From assembly GCA_017557425.1 (NCBI GenBank), contig JAFYYU010000006.1, forward strand, positions 1-64,000: DNA of 64,000 nt, written 5' to 3'. Below the pieces are notes generated by a model that was not told the DNA's origin, made no database searches, and saw only the letters and a list, made by a program, of their open reading frames with translations. This stretch comes from Muribaculaceae bacterium. Lineage in GTDB: Bacteria; Bacteroidota; Bacteroidia; Bacteroidales; Muribaculaceae. Of this stretch, positions 43,498-52,512 are shown piece by piece. Each line of letters opens with the position of its first letter. The first letter of the stretch is position 1. A program made the position numbers and the translations under genes.

Positions 43498-43528
43498 TTG
43501 CAAAATCAATAATAAAGAAGTAACTTTG
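43498..43528 (+). promoter_or_regulatory. Promoter of the methyltransferase gene
   Basis: TTG (43498-43500), 20 bases, TAACTTTG (43521-43528). A full match to the Bacteroidetes consensus. Confidence 0.7.
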
Positions 43529-43550
43529 CAGGCGACAAATCACTCAAGTT

Positions 43551-44186
43551 ATGGGAAAACTTTACAGATATTATTCACGAGGCCGCCATCCTAAAGGATT
43601 TTGGGGTAATCAGGCATTAAAAGCCATGAACGGCAAAAGGCATTCTGCCATGCCTGAATGGGTTTTCGAGGAAGTGAAAATCAATGAAGATGCCCACATA
43701 CTTGACGTCGGTTGCGGTGGAGGCGCTAACATCAAACGGATGCTTGCCATGTGCCCCAAAGGCATAGTAACAGGTCTCGATTTGTCAAATCTAGCCCTTG
43801 AAGTATCTACTGATTTCAACTTCAAGGAGGTTACCGATAAACAATGCTATATCTTAGGGGGGAACGTCGCCCAAATGCCGCTTTCCAGAGAGATTTTTGA
43901 TGTGGTAACAGCATTTGAAACGATATATTACTGGGCAGACCTTGACAATGGCGCTGCCGAGATTTTGCGAGTGCTCAAACCTGGAGGCATGGTAGTCATT
44001 GCCAACGAGATGGACGGTCTGAGCGAGGACGACCGTACCACCGAGCAGGCTGTGGGAGGAATTCGCATTTATACCTCTGACGAAATTAGACAGAGCCTTG
44101 AAGATGCAGGTTTCAAGAACATCAAAGCCCGTCATGACGAGAGTCGCCGATTTATCTGCGTAACCGCCAATAAGCCAAAGGCGTGA
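43551..44186 (+). CDS. Class I SAM-dependent methyltransferase
   Basis: 211 residues. Motif I HILDVGCGGGANIKRML, motif II region GLDLSNLALEVS, and the FETIYYWADL and VLKPGGMVVIANEMDG blocks of the Methyltransf_11/UbiE-like group. Small-molecule or lipid methylation is likely; the substrate is unknown. It is monocistronic, with its own promoter and a bidirectional terminator at its end. Its codon use looks more AT-rich than the flanking glycosidase genes. Confidence 0.88.
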   Translation: MGKLYRYYSRGRHPKGFWGNQALKAMNGKRHSAMPEWVFEEVKINEDAHILDVGCGGGANIKRMLAMCPKGIVTGLDLSNLALEVSTDFNFKEVTDKQCYILGGNVAQMPLSREIFDVVTAFETIYYWADLDNGAAEILRVLKPGGMVVIANEMDGLSEDDRTTEQAVGGIRIYTSDEIRQSLEDAGFKNIKARHDESRRFICVTANKPKA

Positions 44187-44207
44187 TGCCCACGCCCACT
44201 ATACCAT

Positions 44208-44246
44208 AAAAAATAAGTTGAGCACCAAAATGCTCAACTTATTTTT
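44208..44246. terminator. Bidirectional terminator between methyltransferase and GH53 genes
   Basis: AAAAATAAGTTGAGCA (44208-44223, extending into 44224) pairs with TGCTCAACTTATTTTT (44231-44246) across a 6-base loop, giving T runs on both strands. It serves the two convergent genes. Confidence 0.88.
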
Positions 44247-45603
44247 ATTCAACAAATGACTTGAGCTCGTACAAGGCTGGTGTCGCACGGCCTGTCTCGT
44301 GGTTCCACAATCCCGCGTTGTACCAGTTGTCGGTGACGTGGAGTGTGTTCCAATAGCTGCCGCCCAACCCATATTCATTAGCCTCGGGGAACCACCAGAA
44401 GAGGCCCTTGACCTTGCTATAGGGTTTGAGTTTAGCAATCAGGTCAGCAGTGAACTTGCGCTGCCCTTCGGTTGTCAACGGCCACGTTGACGAGAAATCC
44501 TGATCGCCAACCTTGTAGTGATAGCTATAACCCGTCTCGACAATCATGATTTCCTTATCCTGGAAGGAATTGTTCACGGTATTGAGCGCAGCTGCCAATG
44601 TTGATAAGTTGCCGTGATAATAGGGATAGTAGCTCAAACCGATAATGTCATAATCCACACCGCGGTTCTTCATCTGGTTGTAGAAGTTGAGCAGGACATT
44701 GGTGCGGGGAACACGCTCGGTATGGAGGACAATCTTCGCCTTGGGGCACTCCTCACGGCATGCCCTGACGGCGGACTTGAGCAGGTTGGCGAAGCGCACC
44801 CAGTTTTCCTCAGGGCTGGTAGTGAAACACTGCTTGAGTTGGCTCTGTGGGGTTCCTACGGGTCCCCACAGCATGCCGTAGCTGATTTCGTTGCCTGTCT
44901 GGATATAATCAGGGGTTGCGCCCGCCGCCTTGAGGGACCGCAAGCAGTCACGGGTGTAAACATAGACCTGCTGCGTCAGCGCCTCGTCGTCAAGGTCTGC
45001 CCACGCTGCCGGTGTGTATTGCATCGCGGGGTCGGCCCACGTGTCGCTGTAGTGGAAGTCGAGCATGAACTGCATGCCGGCCTGCTTGATGCGTGCGCCC
45101 AGCACCTTGACGGTGTCGAGGTTTTGGATAACGCCCTGTCCCCTGTGCTCGGCAGATGCATTCTCAGGATTCACGAACAGGCGCACGCGTGCCGCATTCC
45201 AGCCCTGCTGCTTCGTCCAGGTGATGACATCGTCAATGACTTTGCCATTCACGTCATAGTAGTGCGCATTAGTGATGCCGTAGCGCAACGCCATGCGCTG
45301 GTGAGCCTCATATTTGGTCAGCATCGAGATGTCGCCGCCGACCACGGGGCCGTCATAAGGCTGCTCCTCATGACCTCCCAAGATGATGTCAATGACAGCG
45401 TTCACATCGGCGATATTGATCTCGCCGTCATTATTGATGTCCCCTATCAGGTCAGGTTCAGCGGTAAGAATCATGTTGATGACGGCATTCACGTCGGCGA
45501 TGTTCACCTCACCGTCATTATTCACGTCGCCATACACAGCAGCATTGGCACTGAAAGCTATCAGTGCCAATGCCAAACAAAATATCCTATAAAACCTGTT
45601 CAT
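44245..45603 (-). CDS. Arabinogalactan endo-beta-1,4-galactanase, GH53, with N-terminal dockerin-like pair
   Basis: 452 residues. Signal peptide (LALALIAFSANA), then two dockerin-like repeats (25-46 and 54-75: GDVNNDGEVNIADVNAVINM, GDINNDGEINIADVNAVIDI). GH53 domain from about 90, with acid/base Glu239 (IQTGNEISYGMLWG) and nucleophile Glu356 (IMIVETGYSYHY). It hydrolyses beta-1,4-galactan of type I arabinogalactan, a pectin side chain. It is 16 bases downstream of the GH13 amylase, so it is expressed with starch genes although it attacks another glycan. Confidence 0.93.
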   Translation of the reverse strand: MNRFYRIFCLALALIAFSANAAVYGDVNNDGEVNIADVNAVINMILTAEPDLIGDINNDGEINIADVNAVIDIILGGHEEQPYDGPVVGGDISMLTKYEAHQRMALRYGITNAHYYDVNGKVIDDVITWTKQQGWNAARVRLFVNPENASAEHRGQGVIQNLDTVKVLGARIKQAGMQFMLDFHYSDTWADPAMQYTPAAWADLDDEALTQQVYVYTRDCLRSLKAAGATPDYIQTGNEISYGMLWGPVGTPQSQLKQCFTTSPEENWVRFANLLKSAVRACREECPKAKIVLHTERVPRTNVLLNFYNQMKNRGVDYDIIGLSYYPYYHGNLSTLAAALNTVNNSFQDKEIMIVETGYSYHYKVGDQDFSSTWPLTTEGQRKFTADLIAKLKPYSKVKGLFWWFPEANEYGLGGSYWNTLHVTDNWYNAGLWNHETGRATPALYELKSFVE

Positions 45604-45781
45604 TTCAGTCTAATCTTGTTCAAGAGCGCAAAATGATGTCGATGACAGCATTCACATCGGCGATATTCACCTCGCTGTCATCGTTCACATCGCCCTTGGG
45701 ATCCATGTTGCCCGAGAGGATAAGGTCAATGATCGCGTTCACGTCGGCGATATTCACCTCGCCGTCACCGTTCACGTCACC
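45370..45781 (-). repeat. Four dockerin-coding repeats across the GH13/GH53 junction
   Basis: Two repeats end the GH13 protein (45623-45781) and two begin the GH53 protein (45370-45531), only about 90 bases apart. The DNA of the four is very similar (shared words such as TTCACATCGGCGATATT on the plus strand), so they form a near-tandem array at the gene boundary. Confidence 0.85.
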
Positions 45782-47671
45782 CTTGATGCCTTCAAGATAG
45801 GGCAGGAATTCATTGGTGATATCCCTTACCTGATACTTGTTGGTTTGTGTTGCAATCTCGAAGAATGAGGTCTTGTTGATATAGGTCACGTCCTCGGTCT
45901 GTCCGCTGCTGGAACCCTGATTGAATACGAAGTTAATGACGTAATCCTTGCTCTTGATGGTGTACTCGTCATAGTAGAACTTGACGCCGTTGACCATCTT
46001 GGTAGTGGTAATCTTTTCACCAGGCCAACCGCCATTAGGCGAAGAGGTGTCGTCCCAGGAGAAGAAGTTAACCTGACTCCAGTTATTGGGTGCCACGGTA
46101 GGATCCCTGAGGAAAACGGTGATCTGATAAGGCTCGAACACGCTGGTGTCGATCGTGTAATGACGGGTAATCACGCCACTCACCGTATTGCCTATCAGCA
46201 GGCCCACCTTGAGGGTGGTATTGCCGACTAAGTCGATGGTGGTGCCATCATTAACCTTGGTGCCGTTGCTGGCGGTCGGCTCACTGCCGTCAAGGGTATA
46301 GACGAGCTTGGCGCCCTCGGTTTGGCTAACAGCAGTGAGGGTTACAGCGATGGCTGCATCATACTCGCCACTGGGCTTGTTCACCCATGCGGTCTCGGTG
46401 GTCTTGCTCAATGCCATGCGGTAGTTGGTGCCGCTTGCAACAACTACAAAGGATGCCGGAATCGTATAAGTTTCGTTTCCCATGGCCACCAATACGGCTC
46501 CGCGGCTACCCACCGTGCGCTGAGCATAATAGTTCTGGGCTGCACTGTTGGCCATGTTATAGGATGCGCTGGTGTTGGTCAATCCGGCCAGCTGGCGCAC
46601 ATAGATCATCTGCTTGATGCTCTCCTTGTAATCCATCCAATGCTTGAGGAAGATACAGGGCGTTCCCGGCATCGAGAGCAGGAACGCGTTGGCGGCCTCG
46701 ACGTTGTCGCGGATGGGGTCCTGCTGGTTGTTGGCATCGCGGTACTGCGTGTCGTGGTTCTCAATAAAAGTCACAGAATAACGCTTGTAGTTGTTGTCCA
46801 TGTTCAAGCCCTTGGTGCTCGAGGCCAGGTTGGTCCATCTGTTGTTGTTGGCGGCAGCCTGGATGACATACCGGAAGGGGAAGTCGAACGCCGCGCTCTG
46901 TACCACGCCATCGACCTTGGTACCATCCACCCACTTCTTGACGGCAGCCTGGTTGCCGTCCCAGTACTCACCCACCGAAAACTCGGTGCCGCTGTAGGCA
47001 TTATACATGCCGGTGTATTCGGCCGAGTAGCCCTTTACCATATCATAGCGGAAACCGGCATAGCCCAGGTCGTCAATCAGCATCTTCACATAGGCCTTGA
47101 CGATCTTCTGCACGTTGGCGCTCTTGTGGTCCAGGTCGCGCATGCCGCCCCAGTCCTCGCCGGTGTCGTTGTTATTACTCAACGACTTGCCGTTCTGGTT
47201 GGCCCAAGAAAGGGTAGCTCCGCCGTCATCATTGCGACAGATGTCGGTGGATAGCATATTATAGGCTACGCCCTTATAAGTCTCGGCGGGGAAAGTCACC
47301 CAGTCGTTGATGGTCTTGCGGTGGTTGACGACGACGTCGGCGATAGTGCCGATGCCCTTGCTCTTGAAGGTGTTGATCATCGAGCGCAGCTGCGACTCGC
47401 TGCCGAAGGTACTGTTGTAGTTGGTGAACCAGTACAGGTCGTCATAGCCCATCGAGGTGCCGCCGCAGTTAGCGCTTTGGGGAATCCACACAAGTTTGAA
47501 GAACTCAGCCAACTCATCACTTTGGGATTCGAGTTTGGGCCATTTGGTCTCATTGAAGGAGTCCCAGTAGAAGCCCTGCAACATAACGCCGTTAAAGTTG
47601 GCAGGCCAACCTTGGGCCAGCATCAACAACGGCAACATCACGACAAGTGCTGTAGTAAAGAACTTTTTCAT
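45620..47671 (-). CDS. Secreted alpha-amylase, GH13, with starch-binding and dockerin-like C-terminus
   Basis: 683 residues from ATG 47671, signal peptide (LVVMLPLLMLAQG). GH13 barrel: TIADVVVNHR, catalytic Asp in GFRYDMVKGYSAEYTG, Glu in FSVGEYWDGNQ, Asp in FIENHDTQYRD. Then a chitobiase-type Ig-like domain (KLVYTLDGSEPTASNG), a starch-binding CBM26-like domain (VNFFSWDD...GGWPGEKIT) and two dockerin-like repeats at the very end. It plays the SusG role, but it is not a lipoprotein. Its own promoter lies at 47704-47734; an extended frame up to 47743 runs through that promoter and is rejected. Confidence 0.93.
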   Translation of the reverse strand: MKKFFTTALVVMLPLLMLAQGWPANFNGVMLQGFYWDSFNETKWPKLESQSDELAEFFKLVWIPQSANCGGTSMGYDDLYWFTNYNSTFGSESQLRSMINTFKSKGIGTIADVVVNHRKTINDWVTFPAETYKGVAYNMLSTDICRNDDGGATLSWANQNGKSLSNNNDTGEDWGGMRDLDHKSANVQKIVKAYVKMLIDDLGYAGFRYDMVKGYSAEYTGMYNAYSGTEFSVGEYWDGNQAAVKKWVDGTKVDGVVQSAAFDFPFRYVIQAAANNNRWTNLASSTKGLNMDNNYKRYSVTFIENHDTQYRDANNQQDPIRDNVEAANAFLLSMPGTPCIFLKHWMDYKESIKQMIYVRQLAGLTNTSASYNMANSAAQNYYAQRTVGSRGAVLVAMGNETYTIPASFVVVASGTNYRMALSKTTETAWVNKPSGEYDAAIAVTLTAVSQTEGAKLVYTLDGSEPTASNGTKVNDGTTIDLVGNTTLKVGLLIGNTVSGVITRHYTIDTSVFEPYQITVFLRDPTVAPNNWSQVNFFSWDDTSSPNGGWPGEKITTTKMVNGVKFYYDEYTIKSKDYVINFVFNQGSSSGQTEDVTYINKTSFFEIATQTNKYQVRDITNEFLPYLEGIKGDVNGDGEVNIADVNAIIDLILSGNMDPKGDVNDDSEVNIADVNAVIDIILRS

Positions 47672-47703
47672 AGTCAATATCGTTTTAGCGGTTATATTCA
47701 CCA

Positions 47704-47734
47704 CAAAGATAGTGCAAACCGAAAACAAAACAAA
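47704..47734 (-). promoter_or_regulatory. Promoter of the GH13-GH53 operon
   Basis: Minus strand: TTTG (47734-47731), 19 bases, TATCTTTG (47711-47704). Predicted leader about 25-30 bases. Confidence 0.75.
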
Positions 47735-47869
47735 AGATTTCATTCTTTTTTTATATTGAGGCGAGGCCTATCCTGGCCTGAATGGCAAAATTCAGCCAAT
47801 TATCCTCAATTCCGAGCCTCAAGTAAAAACAATGACAGCAATAGGGCCATCTATGGGCACTGCCTAGAC

Positions 47870-47906
47870 AAAAACAGCGGGGACATGCCTCCAGGCACAT
47901 CCCCGC
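47870..47906 (-). terminator. Terminator of the susC-F operon
   Basis: A strong hairpin with GCGGGGA/TCCCCGC arms (47877-47906) and an inner GCCT/AGGC stem is followed on the minus strand by a T run (47874-47870). A second small stem (AGAGAC/GTCTCT) lies at about 47923-47943, between susF and this terminator. Confidence 0.85.
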
Positions 47907-47956
47907 CATTGAATATCGGGTGAGAGACTTGCTTTGCGTCTCTACATCACAGCTGT

Positions 47957-49438
47957 TTACTTGGCAATGAAGTAATAGGCGCCCATGATGTCGTTGAAGA
48001 CGATGTCATAGGTTCCTGCGGGCACCGGAATGTTGGGGCCGCCACCCTCGCCAACACCTACGGGGAAGAGCGAGCTACCCCAGTTCACTGCCCAACTGCC
48101 GTCGGCAGCGAACTTGAGTTCGGTGTCATTGTCGAAGGTCATATTCTTCCTGTACCAGTCATGGTTCTCATAGGCGGTGCCCATGCCGGTCATCAGCGTA
48201 CCTGAAGGATTCCAGTCCTGATAGCCGCCAGGCATACCCATAGCGGAGTAAACGCCTACAGCACCCGTGTACTTGGTAATGGTCACAGCGTCCATCTCCA
48301 TGTCATAGGTAATCTGGTAGTAACCGTCCTCGGCCACCTCGATATTACCGCTGCCGCCATCGTTCTTCACGAGGACGCCATTGGACATACCCCACTGCTG
48401 GTCCCAGTTGCCGGGAGTGTGGATGAGCTTGAAGCCCTGGCCGGCGGGGAAGTAGCCCACATAGCTGAGGATCGAGTAGTTATCCTTAGCGGGATACAGG
48501 GGAACCAGAGCGGTGCCAAGGGCATCGGGAGCATTGCCCCACGAGCCGTTACCAACGCAGCTACCAACGAGGTACCACAAGTCGGGCGTACCGAGCTCGA
48601 TAATCGGCTCGAACTCGAAGGTGCGGTTCAGCATGTCGAAGGTCAGACGATACTTGTCAGCACGGATGTCGCCGGGAATCTTGAAGGCGAAGGCCACTAC
48701 ATCATTAGCACCCTCGACAAAGTTACCGCTCATCTCATTAGCGCCGTTCTCGGCAAAGCCGATAAGATCTGAACCCCAGAAGTCTTCAGAATCCATGGTC
48801 TCCTGAGAATAAATCTTGAACCAGTTGTCCTCACGGGCACCGGTCTCGGCATTAAAGGCCGCAGGAACTACCACGGTGAATACGGGATTGGCATATACGT
48901 CACCACCGCCATTGCTGAGCATATAGGTGGCATCGTAGGGAGTCCAGCCATTGCTAGAACCGATGTAATAGTATGCACTCGAAACCTTGGGGGTGTTAGG
49001 AATAGCCCTCACGGTAAACTCATCGCTCATGATGCTCGTGGCAGTGGTACCGTTGGTCATCACACATTTCACCTTGGCGGTGAGCTCACGCACCTCGGGA
49101 GCCTGGCCAAAGAGCGACACTACATAGGCCTCGAGATCCTTGGCACTCATCGTGCCATCAGCATTTAAGGGGAACTCCTGACCATTCAGAATAATGGTGT
49201 ACTTGGGAGCATAAGCGGTGTCATTGGATGCGGGTGCATTGATGTCACACACCTTTACCCATTCAACATCTTCAGCGAGTTCGGCAAAGTCAATCACGCC
49301 AGTTGCAGCGACTGAACCAGTGCCGAAAGTCACAACTTCGCCCTGGGGATTGCTCTGGGGGTTAGCCCAATCTTTGTAATCCTCGGTACAGCTTGCCAGC
49401 AACAAGGTCATTGCGGCAATATATAAAAACTTCTTCAT
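47957..49438 (-). CDS. susF: SusF-like starch-binding outer membrane lipoprotein
   Basis: 493 residues from ATG 49438 (MKKFLYIAAMTLLLASCTED), lipid Cys17, followed by acidic residues as expected for surface-exposed Bacteroidetes lipoproteins. N-terminal SusE/F Ig-like domain, then tandem starch-binding modules: PDLWYLVGSCVGNGSWGN and YSAMGMPGGYQDWNPS. The last module matches the end of SusE. Translation of the upstream frame only reads the heptamer repeat (NLKLKTYNLKLK) and is not coding. Confidence 0.92.
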   Translation of the reverse strand: MKKFLYIAAMTLLLASCTEDYKDWANPQSNPQGEVVTFGTGSVAATGVIDFAELAEDVEWVKVCDINAPASNDTAYAPKYTIILNGQEFPLNADGTMSAKDLEAYVVSLFGQAPEVRELTAKVKCVMTNGTTATSIMSDEFTVRAIPNTPKVSSAYYYIGSSNGWTPYDATYMLSNGGGDVYANPVFTVVVPAAFNAETGAREDNWFKIYSQETMDSEDFWGSDLIGFAENGANEMSGNFVEGANDVVAFAFKIPGDIRADKYRLTFDMLNRTFEFEPIIELGTPDLWYLVGSCVGNGSWGNAPDALGTALVPLYPAKDNYSILSYVGYFPAGQGFKLIHTPGNWDQQWGMSNGVLVKNDGGSGNIEVAEDGYYQITYDMEMDAVTITKYTGAVGVYSAMGMPGGYQDWNPSGTLMTGMGTAYENHDWYRKNMTFDNDTELKFAADGSWAVNWGSSLFPVGVGEGGGPNIPVPAGTYDIVFNDIMGAYYFIAK

Positions 49439-49448
49439 AATTCTTTTT

Positions 49449-49552
49449 AGTTTTAAGTTGTAAGTCTTAAGTTTTAAGTTATAAATCCACATTTTCATGC
49501 CTTCAAGGCGATTGTAATCGTACTTAAAACTAAAAACTCAAAACTTACAACT
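49449..49552. repeat. Inverted array of 7-base units (AGTTnnn), element E
   Basis: Left arm AGTTTTA, AGTTGTA, AGTCTTA, AGTTTTA, AGTTATA (49449-49483). Right arm TAAAACT, AAAAACT, CAAAACT, TACAACT (49525-49552). Read on the minus strand its centre starts AGTACGATT and contains CGCCT and GAA, like element C at 28586-28678. It lies between susE and susF. Confidence 0.88.
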
Positions 49553-49563
49553 GCATTGATTAA

Positions 49564-50760
49564 TTACTCTACCAGGACAAAGTTGTAAGTGCCCAAGATA
49601 TCGTTGAAGAACACATTGTAGGTGCCAGCCTTAACAGGAATGTTAGCGCCACCCTGAGTACCAATGCCATAGGGGAAGTTACCAGCACCCCAGTTCACAT
49701 CCCAAGAACCATCGGCAGCGAACTTGAGCTCAGTGTCCTCATAGGTCACATTCTTCAAGTACCAGTCGTGGTTCTCGACAGCGGTGCTCATGCCGTTCAT
49801 CAGATTCTCGGCAGGATTCCACTCCTGATAAGCGCCAGGCATGCCGATCTGGGTGTAAACGCCAGGAACGCCCTCGTACTGCTCAATAACGAGCTCGCTG
49901 GTGGCGGTGTTCAGGCGGATGATGTAGTAACCGGCCTCGACAATACCGATATTGTGGTTGTCGCCGTCCTCATCCGAGAGGAAGCCTGCAGGATTCTTCA
50001 CATTGGTGAAGTTCAACTGAGCGCCCCAATCACCGGGAACCAGAATCAGCTTGAACTGCTGACCTGCATTGAAGTAACCGGCGTACTGGATCTCGCCCTG
50101 ACCAGTGCGTGAATCATACTCGTTGCCCATGATGGGATACATCGGGATCAGACCGCCAGAACCGACAGCATCGGCTGCATTGTTCCAGTCAGATGAACCG
50201 ATACCGCTACCAACAAGGTACCAGATCTCGATGGGAGCGTCGGCAAGCTCGATGTAGTAAGGATTAACCTCCAGGCTCACCACATTAGAGTAGATGGTCT
50301 TGGTGCCTGCAGTTGTAGCCTTACAACGTACATAAACAGTCTGTTTCTCGGGAACATCGCTCTCGGTCCACTGGCAAATGCTTACCAGTGCCTTGGCCAG
50401 TTCAGTGGCAGACATCTCACCCGTGCACGATGCGAACACCGAGGGCAGGATGGCAAAGTCGGCGATGGTGGCACCACTCTCGTCGGCAGCGGCCTCATCG
50501 GTCGAAATGTTCCAACTGTTGGTGGGAGAAACCTCAAGCTGATACTCCACGGCAGCGGGCCAGCCACCGTAATCGGGCTGTGACCAGGCGAAAGGAATAG
50601 CCGTCGATTGAGCCAGGTCAACCAGCGTGTTCACCGGGTTGTTCAGCACAAAGCTTGTGGGCTGAATCAGCGTGGGGTTGGAATCGCGGTCATCCTCGCA
50701 TGCCGTGAACACGAGTGCCATGCTCAACAGCATCAGTGATGAAAATAATATCTTTTTCAT
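49564..50760 (-). CDS. susE: SusE-like starch-binding outer membrane lipoprotein
   Basis: 398 residues, lipoprotein signal with Cys21 (LVFTACEDDRD) and acidic surface-export residues. SusE domain (about 35-170, FVLNNPVNTLVDL), then two starch-binding modules: IEIWYLVGSGIGSSDWNNA and YTQIGMPGAYQEWNPAENL. It is the shorter partner of SusF, sharing the final module with it. Binds starch at the cell surface for the SusCD complex. Confidence 0.93.
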   Translation of the reverse strand: MKKILFSSLMLLSMALVFTACEDDRDSNPTLIQPTSFVLNNPVNTLVDLAQSTAIPFAWSQPDYGGWPAAVEYQLEVSPTNSWNISTDEAAADESGATIADFAILPSVFASCTGEMSATELAKALVSICQWTESDVPEKQTVYVRCKATTAGTKTIYSNVVSLEVNPYYIELADAPIEIWYLVGSGIGSSDWNNAADAVGSGGLIPMYPIMGNEYDSRTGQGEIQYAGYFNAGQQFKLILVPGDWGAQLNFTNVKNPAGFLSDEDGDNHNIGIVEAGYYIIRLNTATSELVIEQYEGVPGVYTQIGMPGAYQEWNPAENLMNGMSTAVENHDWYLKNVTYEDTELKFAADGSWDVNWGAGNFPYGIGTQGGANIPVKAGTYNVFFNDILGTYNFVLVE

Positions 50761-50802
50761 GTTCTTATTGTCATTTATTATATGTTAGACATTGCGGCCC
50801 GA

Positions 50803-52473
50803 TCAATAACCGGGATTCTGTTGCAGCTTGGAGTTCGCAATCAGGTCATCGGTGGGGATGGCGAATACATTGCGGTATGCCTCAAAGTCACGGCCAGCGT
50901 AAGCGCCGCCCTTCCATTGCCACTTGTAGTCGGTGGTGCCACCAAACTTGCCAAAGCGGATCAGATCCACACGGCGACGACCCTCGAAGTAGAATTCACG
51001 GGCCCACTCATCCAAAATCTGGTTGAGGGTATAGGTCGAACGCTGGGTAGCGTGAGCACGGCCACGGATGGCGTTGATAGCAGCCACTGCTTCGGCAGGT
51101 GCTGTACCACCGCTCATGCGCGTCAGTGCCTCGGCATAGGTAAGGTAAGCCTCGGCGACTCGCATGTAGAACAAGTGAGAGTCAGCAAAGGTATTGTCAC
51201 TGCCCTTGGTGCCATCACACTTGAAGTTGTTGAACTTGGCGATAGCATAGCCATACTTGAAGTTGGACTCATCTTCCACGTCAAGGTAGCGGCCCTCGGT
51301 CTCGAACAGAGCGCGGTCGTCACCAGCGGCCCAAGCCACTGCATAGGCGTGGCCTGCAGGTGCGTCATCGTTGGGGAAGAACAAGCGGATCAGCTCGGGA
51401 CGGGCACGGTTACCACCCCAAGTGTTGTTGTTGTACAGACCATTAACCTCACTCTCATCATAGGGGTTGGGGTGAACGTCGGCATCAACGGTAGAGCAGA
51501 TCAGGAAGTTGGTACCGCCCCACGAGGTGGTGCGCAAACCGTCCTGAATAACGGGGAATACGGCCTCATAGGCAGCATCAGTCTTGCTGTTGTCACCCAT
51601 GAAGAGCATCTGATAAGCGGTCCACTCACGGTAAACGCCGTCAGCACCAGGTGCATTGTAGCCCACGGTGTGCAGCTTGTAGCCTGAATCCATCACCTTC
51701 TTGGCATAGTTGGCAGCTTCTTGCCAACGGGGAGTGCCGGTGTAAACCTCAGAGTTCAGGTAGAGGCGTGCCAGCAGCATCCAGGCAGCAGCCTTGTCGA
51801 TGCGGCCATAACCGCTCTCACCATACTTCTTGGGCTTCGGGTCATTGAGGATGGTGGCATTGTCGGTATCGTCCTCGCCGAGGATAGCCTTAAGTTCATT
51901 CTCGATAAACTCACACACCTGAGCACGGCTGTACTGCTCGGGGTTTTCACCCGAGATGGTGGTGGCAAAAGGAATATTGCCAAAGGCGTCGGTCAACAGA
52001 TAGAACTGCATGGCACGCAGGAAACGAATCTCGGCAGTCATCGTAGCATCATAGTCGCTAAACACAGTAAGGTACTGATTGCAGAAGGTAATACCGATAC
52101 ACAGACCGTAATAGTAACCGCGCAGCATCGGGTGGCTGGCATCGTAGGTGTTGTGGCAATAGGAAGGAATACCCTCATCACCCCAACCGCAGATAGCCTC
52201 GTCGGTCGTCAACTCGTTGGAGTTCCACATCTGGCGGAACTTGTGCTGGAAACCGCCGTCAAGACCGTCAACGTCAACATTGTCGTCACCACCATTATTA
52301 CCCGAGGTGGCGAACACAGAATAGCACTTGTTGAACAACTGCTCGGGAGTCACGTCACTCTTCAGAGAGGGATCGATGGGCTCCACATCCAGGTCGTTGA
52401 TACATGATGTCAATCCACCACCCATCAGCAGAACTGCAGCAGCAAACAATATATATTTGAAAATCTTATTCAT
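50803..52473 (-). CDS. susD: SusD-like starch-binding lipoprotein
   Basis: 556 residues from ATG 52473; lipid Cys near 24 (GGGLTSCINDLDVEP). RagB/SusD fold: N-terminal TPR-like region (AEIRFLRAMQFYLLTDAFGNIPF) and C-terminal block (SHLFYMRVAEAYLTYAEALTRMSGG...AINAIRGRAH...ILDEWAREFYFEGRRRVDLIRFG). It is the lid on the SusC transporter. The gap to susC is 39 bases. Confidence 0.95.
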   Translation of the reverse strand: MNKIFKYILFAAAVLLMGGGLTSCINDLDVEPIDPSLKSDVTPEQLFNKCYSVFATSGNNGGDDNVDVDGLDGGFQHKFRQMWNSNELTTDEAICGWGDEGIPSYCHNTYDASHPMLRGYYYGLCIGITFCNQYLTVFSDYDATMTAEIRFLRAMQFYLLTDAFGNIPFATTISGENPEQYSRAQVCEFIENELKAILGEDDTDNATILNDPKPKKYGESGYGRIDKAAAWMLLARLYLNSEVYTGTPRWQEAANYAKKVMDSGYKLHTVGYNAPGADGVYREWTAYQMLFMGDNSKTDAAYEAVFPVIQDGLRTTSWGGTNFLICSTVDADVHPNPYDESEVNGLYNNNTWGGNRARPELIRLFFPNDDAPAGHAYAVAWAAGDDRALFETEGRYLDVEDESNFKYGYAIAKFNNFKCDGTKGSDNTFADSHLFYMRVAEAYLTYAEALTRMSGGTAPAEAVAAINAIRGRAHATQRSTYTLNQILDEWAREFYFEGRRRVDLIRFGKFGGTTDYKWQWKGGAYAGRDFEAYRNVFAIPTDDLIANSKLQQNPGY

Positions 52474-52512
52474 AGTGATCATTCTAATTAAAATGTTAAT
52501 GTGTCAACTCAA

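Noticed and set aside
47672-47743. N-terminal extension of the GH13 amylase
   Set aside because: It would translate through the consensus promoter at 47704-47734, and a proper signal peptide starts at 47671.
49439-49498. N-terminal extension of SusF (NLKLKTYNLKLK)
   Set aside because: It is translation of the heptamer repeat array. The lipoprotein signal begins at 49438.
28586-49552. CRISPR array as an explanation for the short repeats
   Set aside because: Units are 7-9 bases, there are no spacers of 30 bases, arms are inverted, and no cas genes are present.
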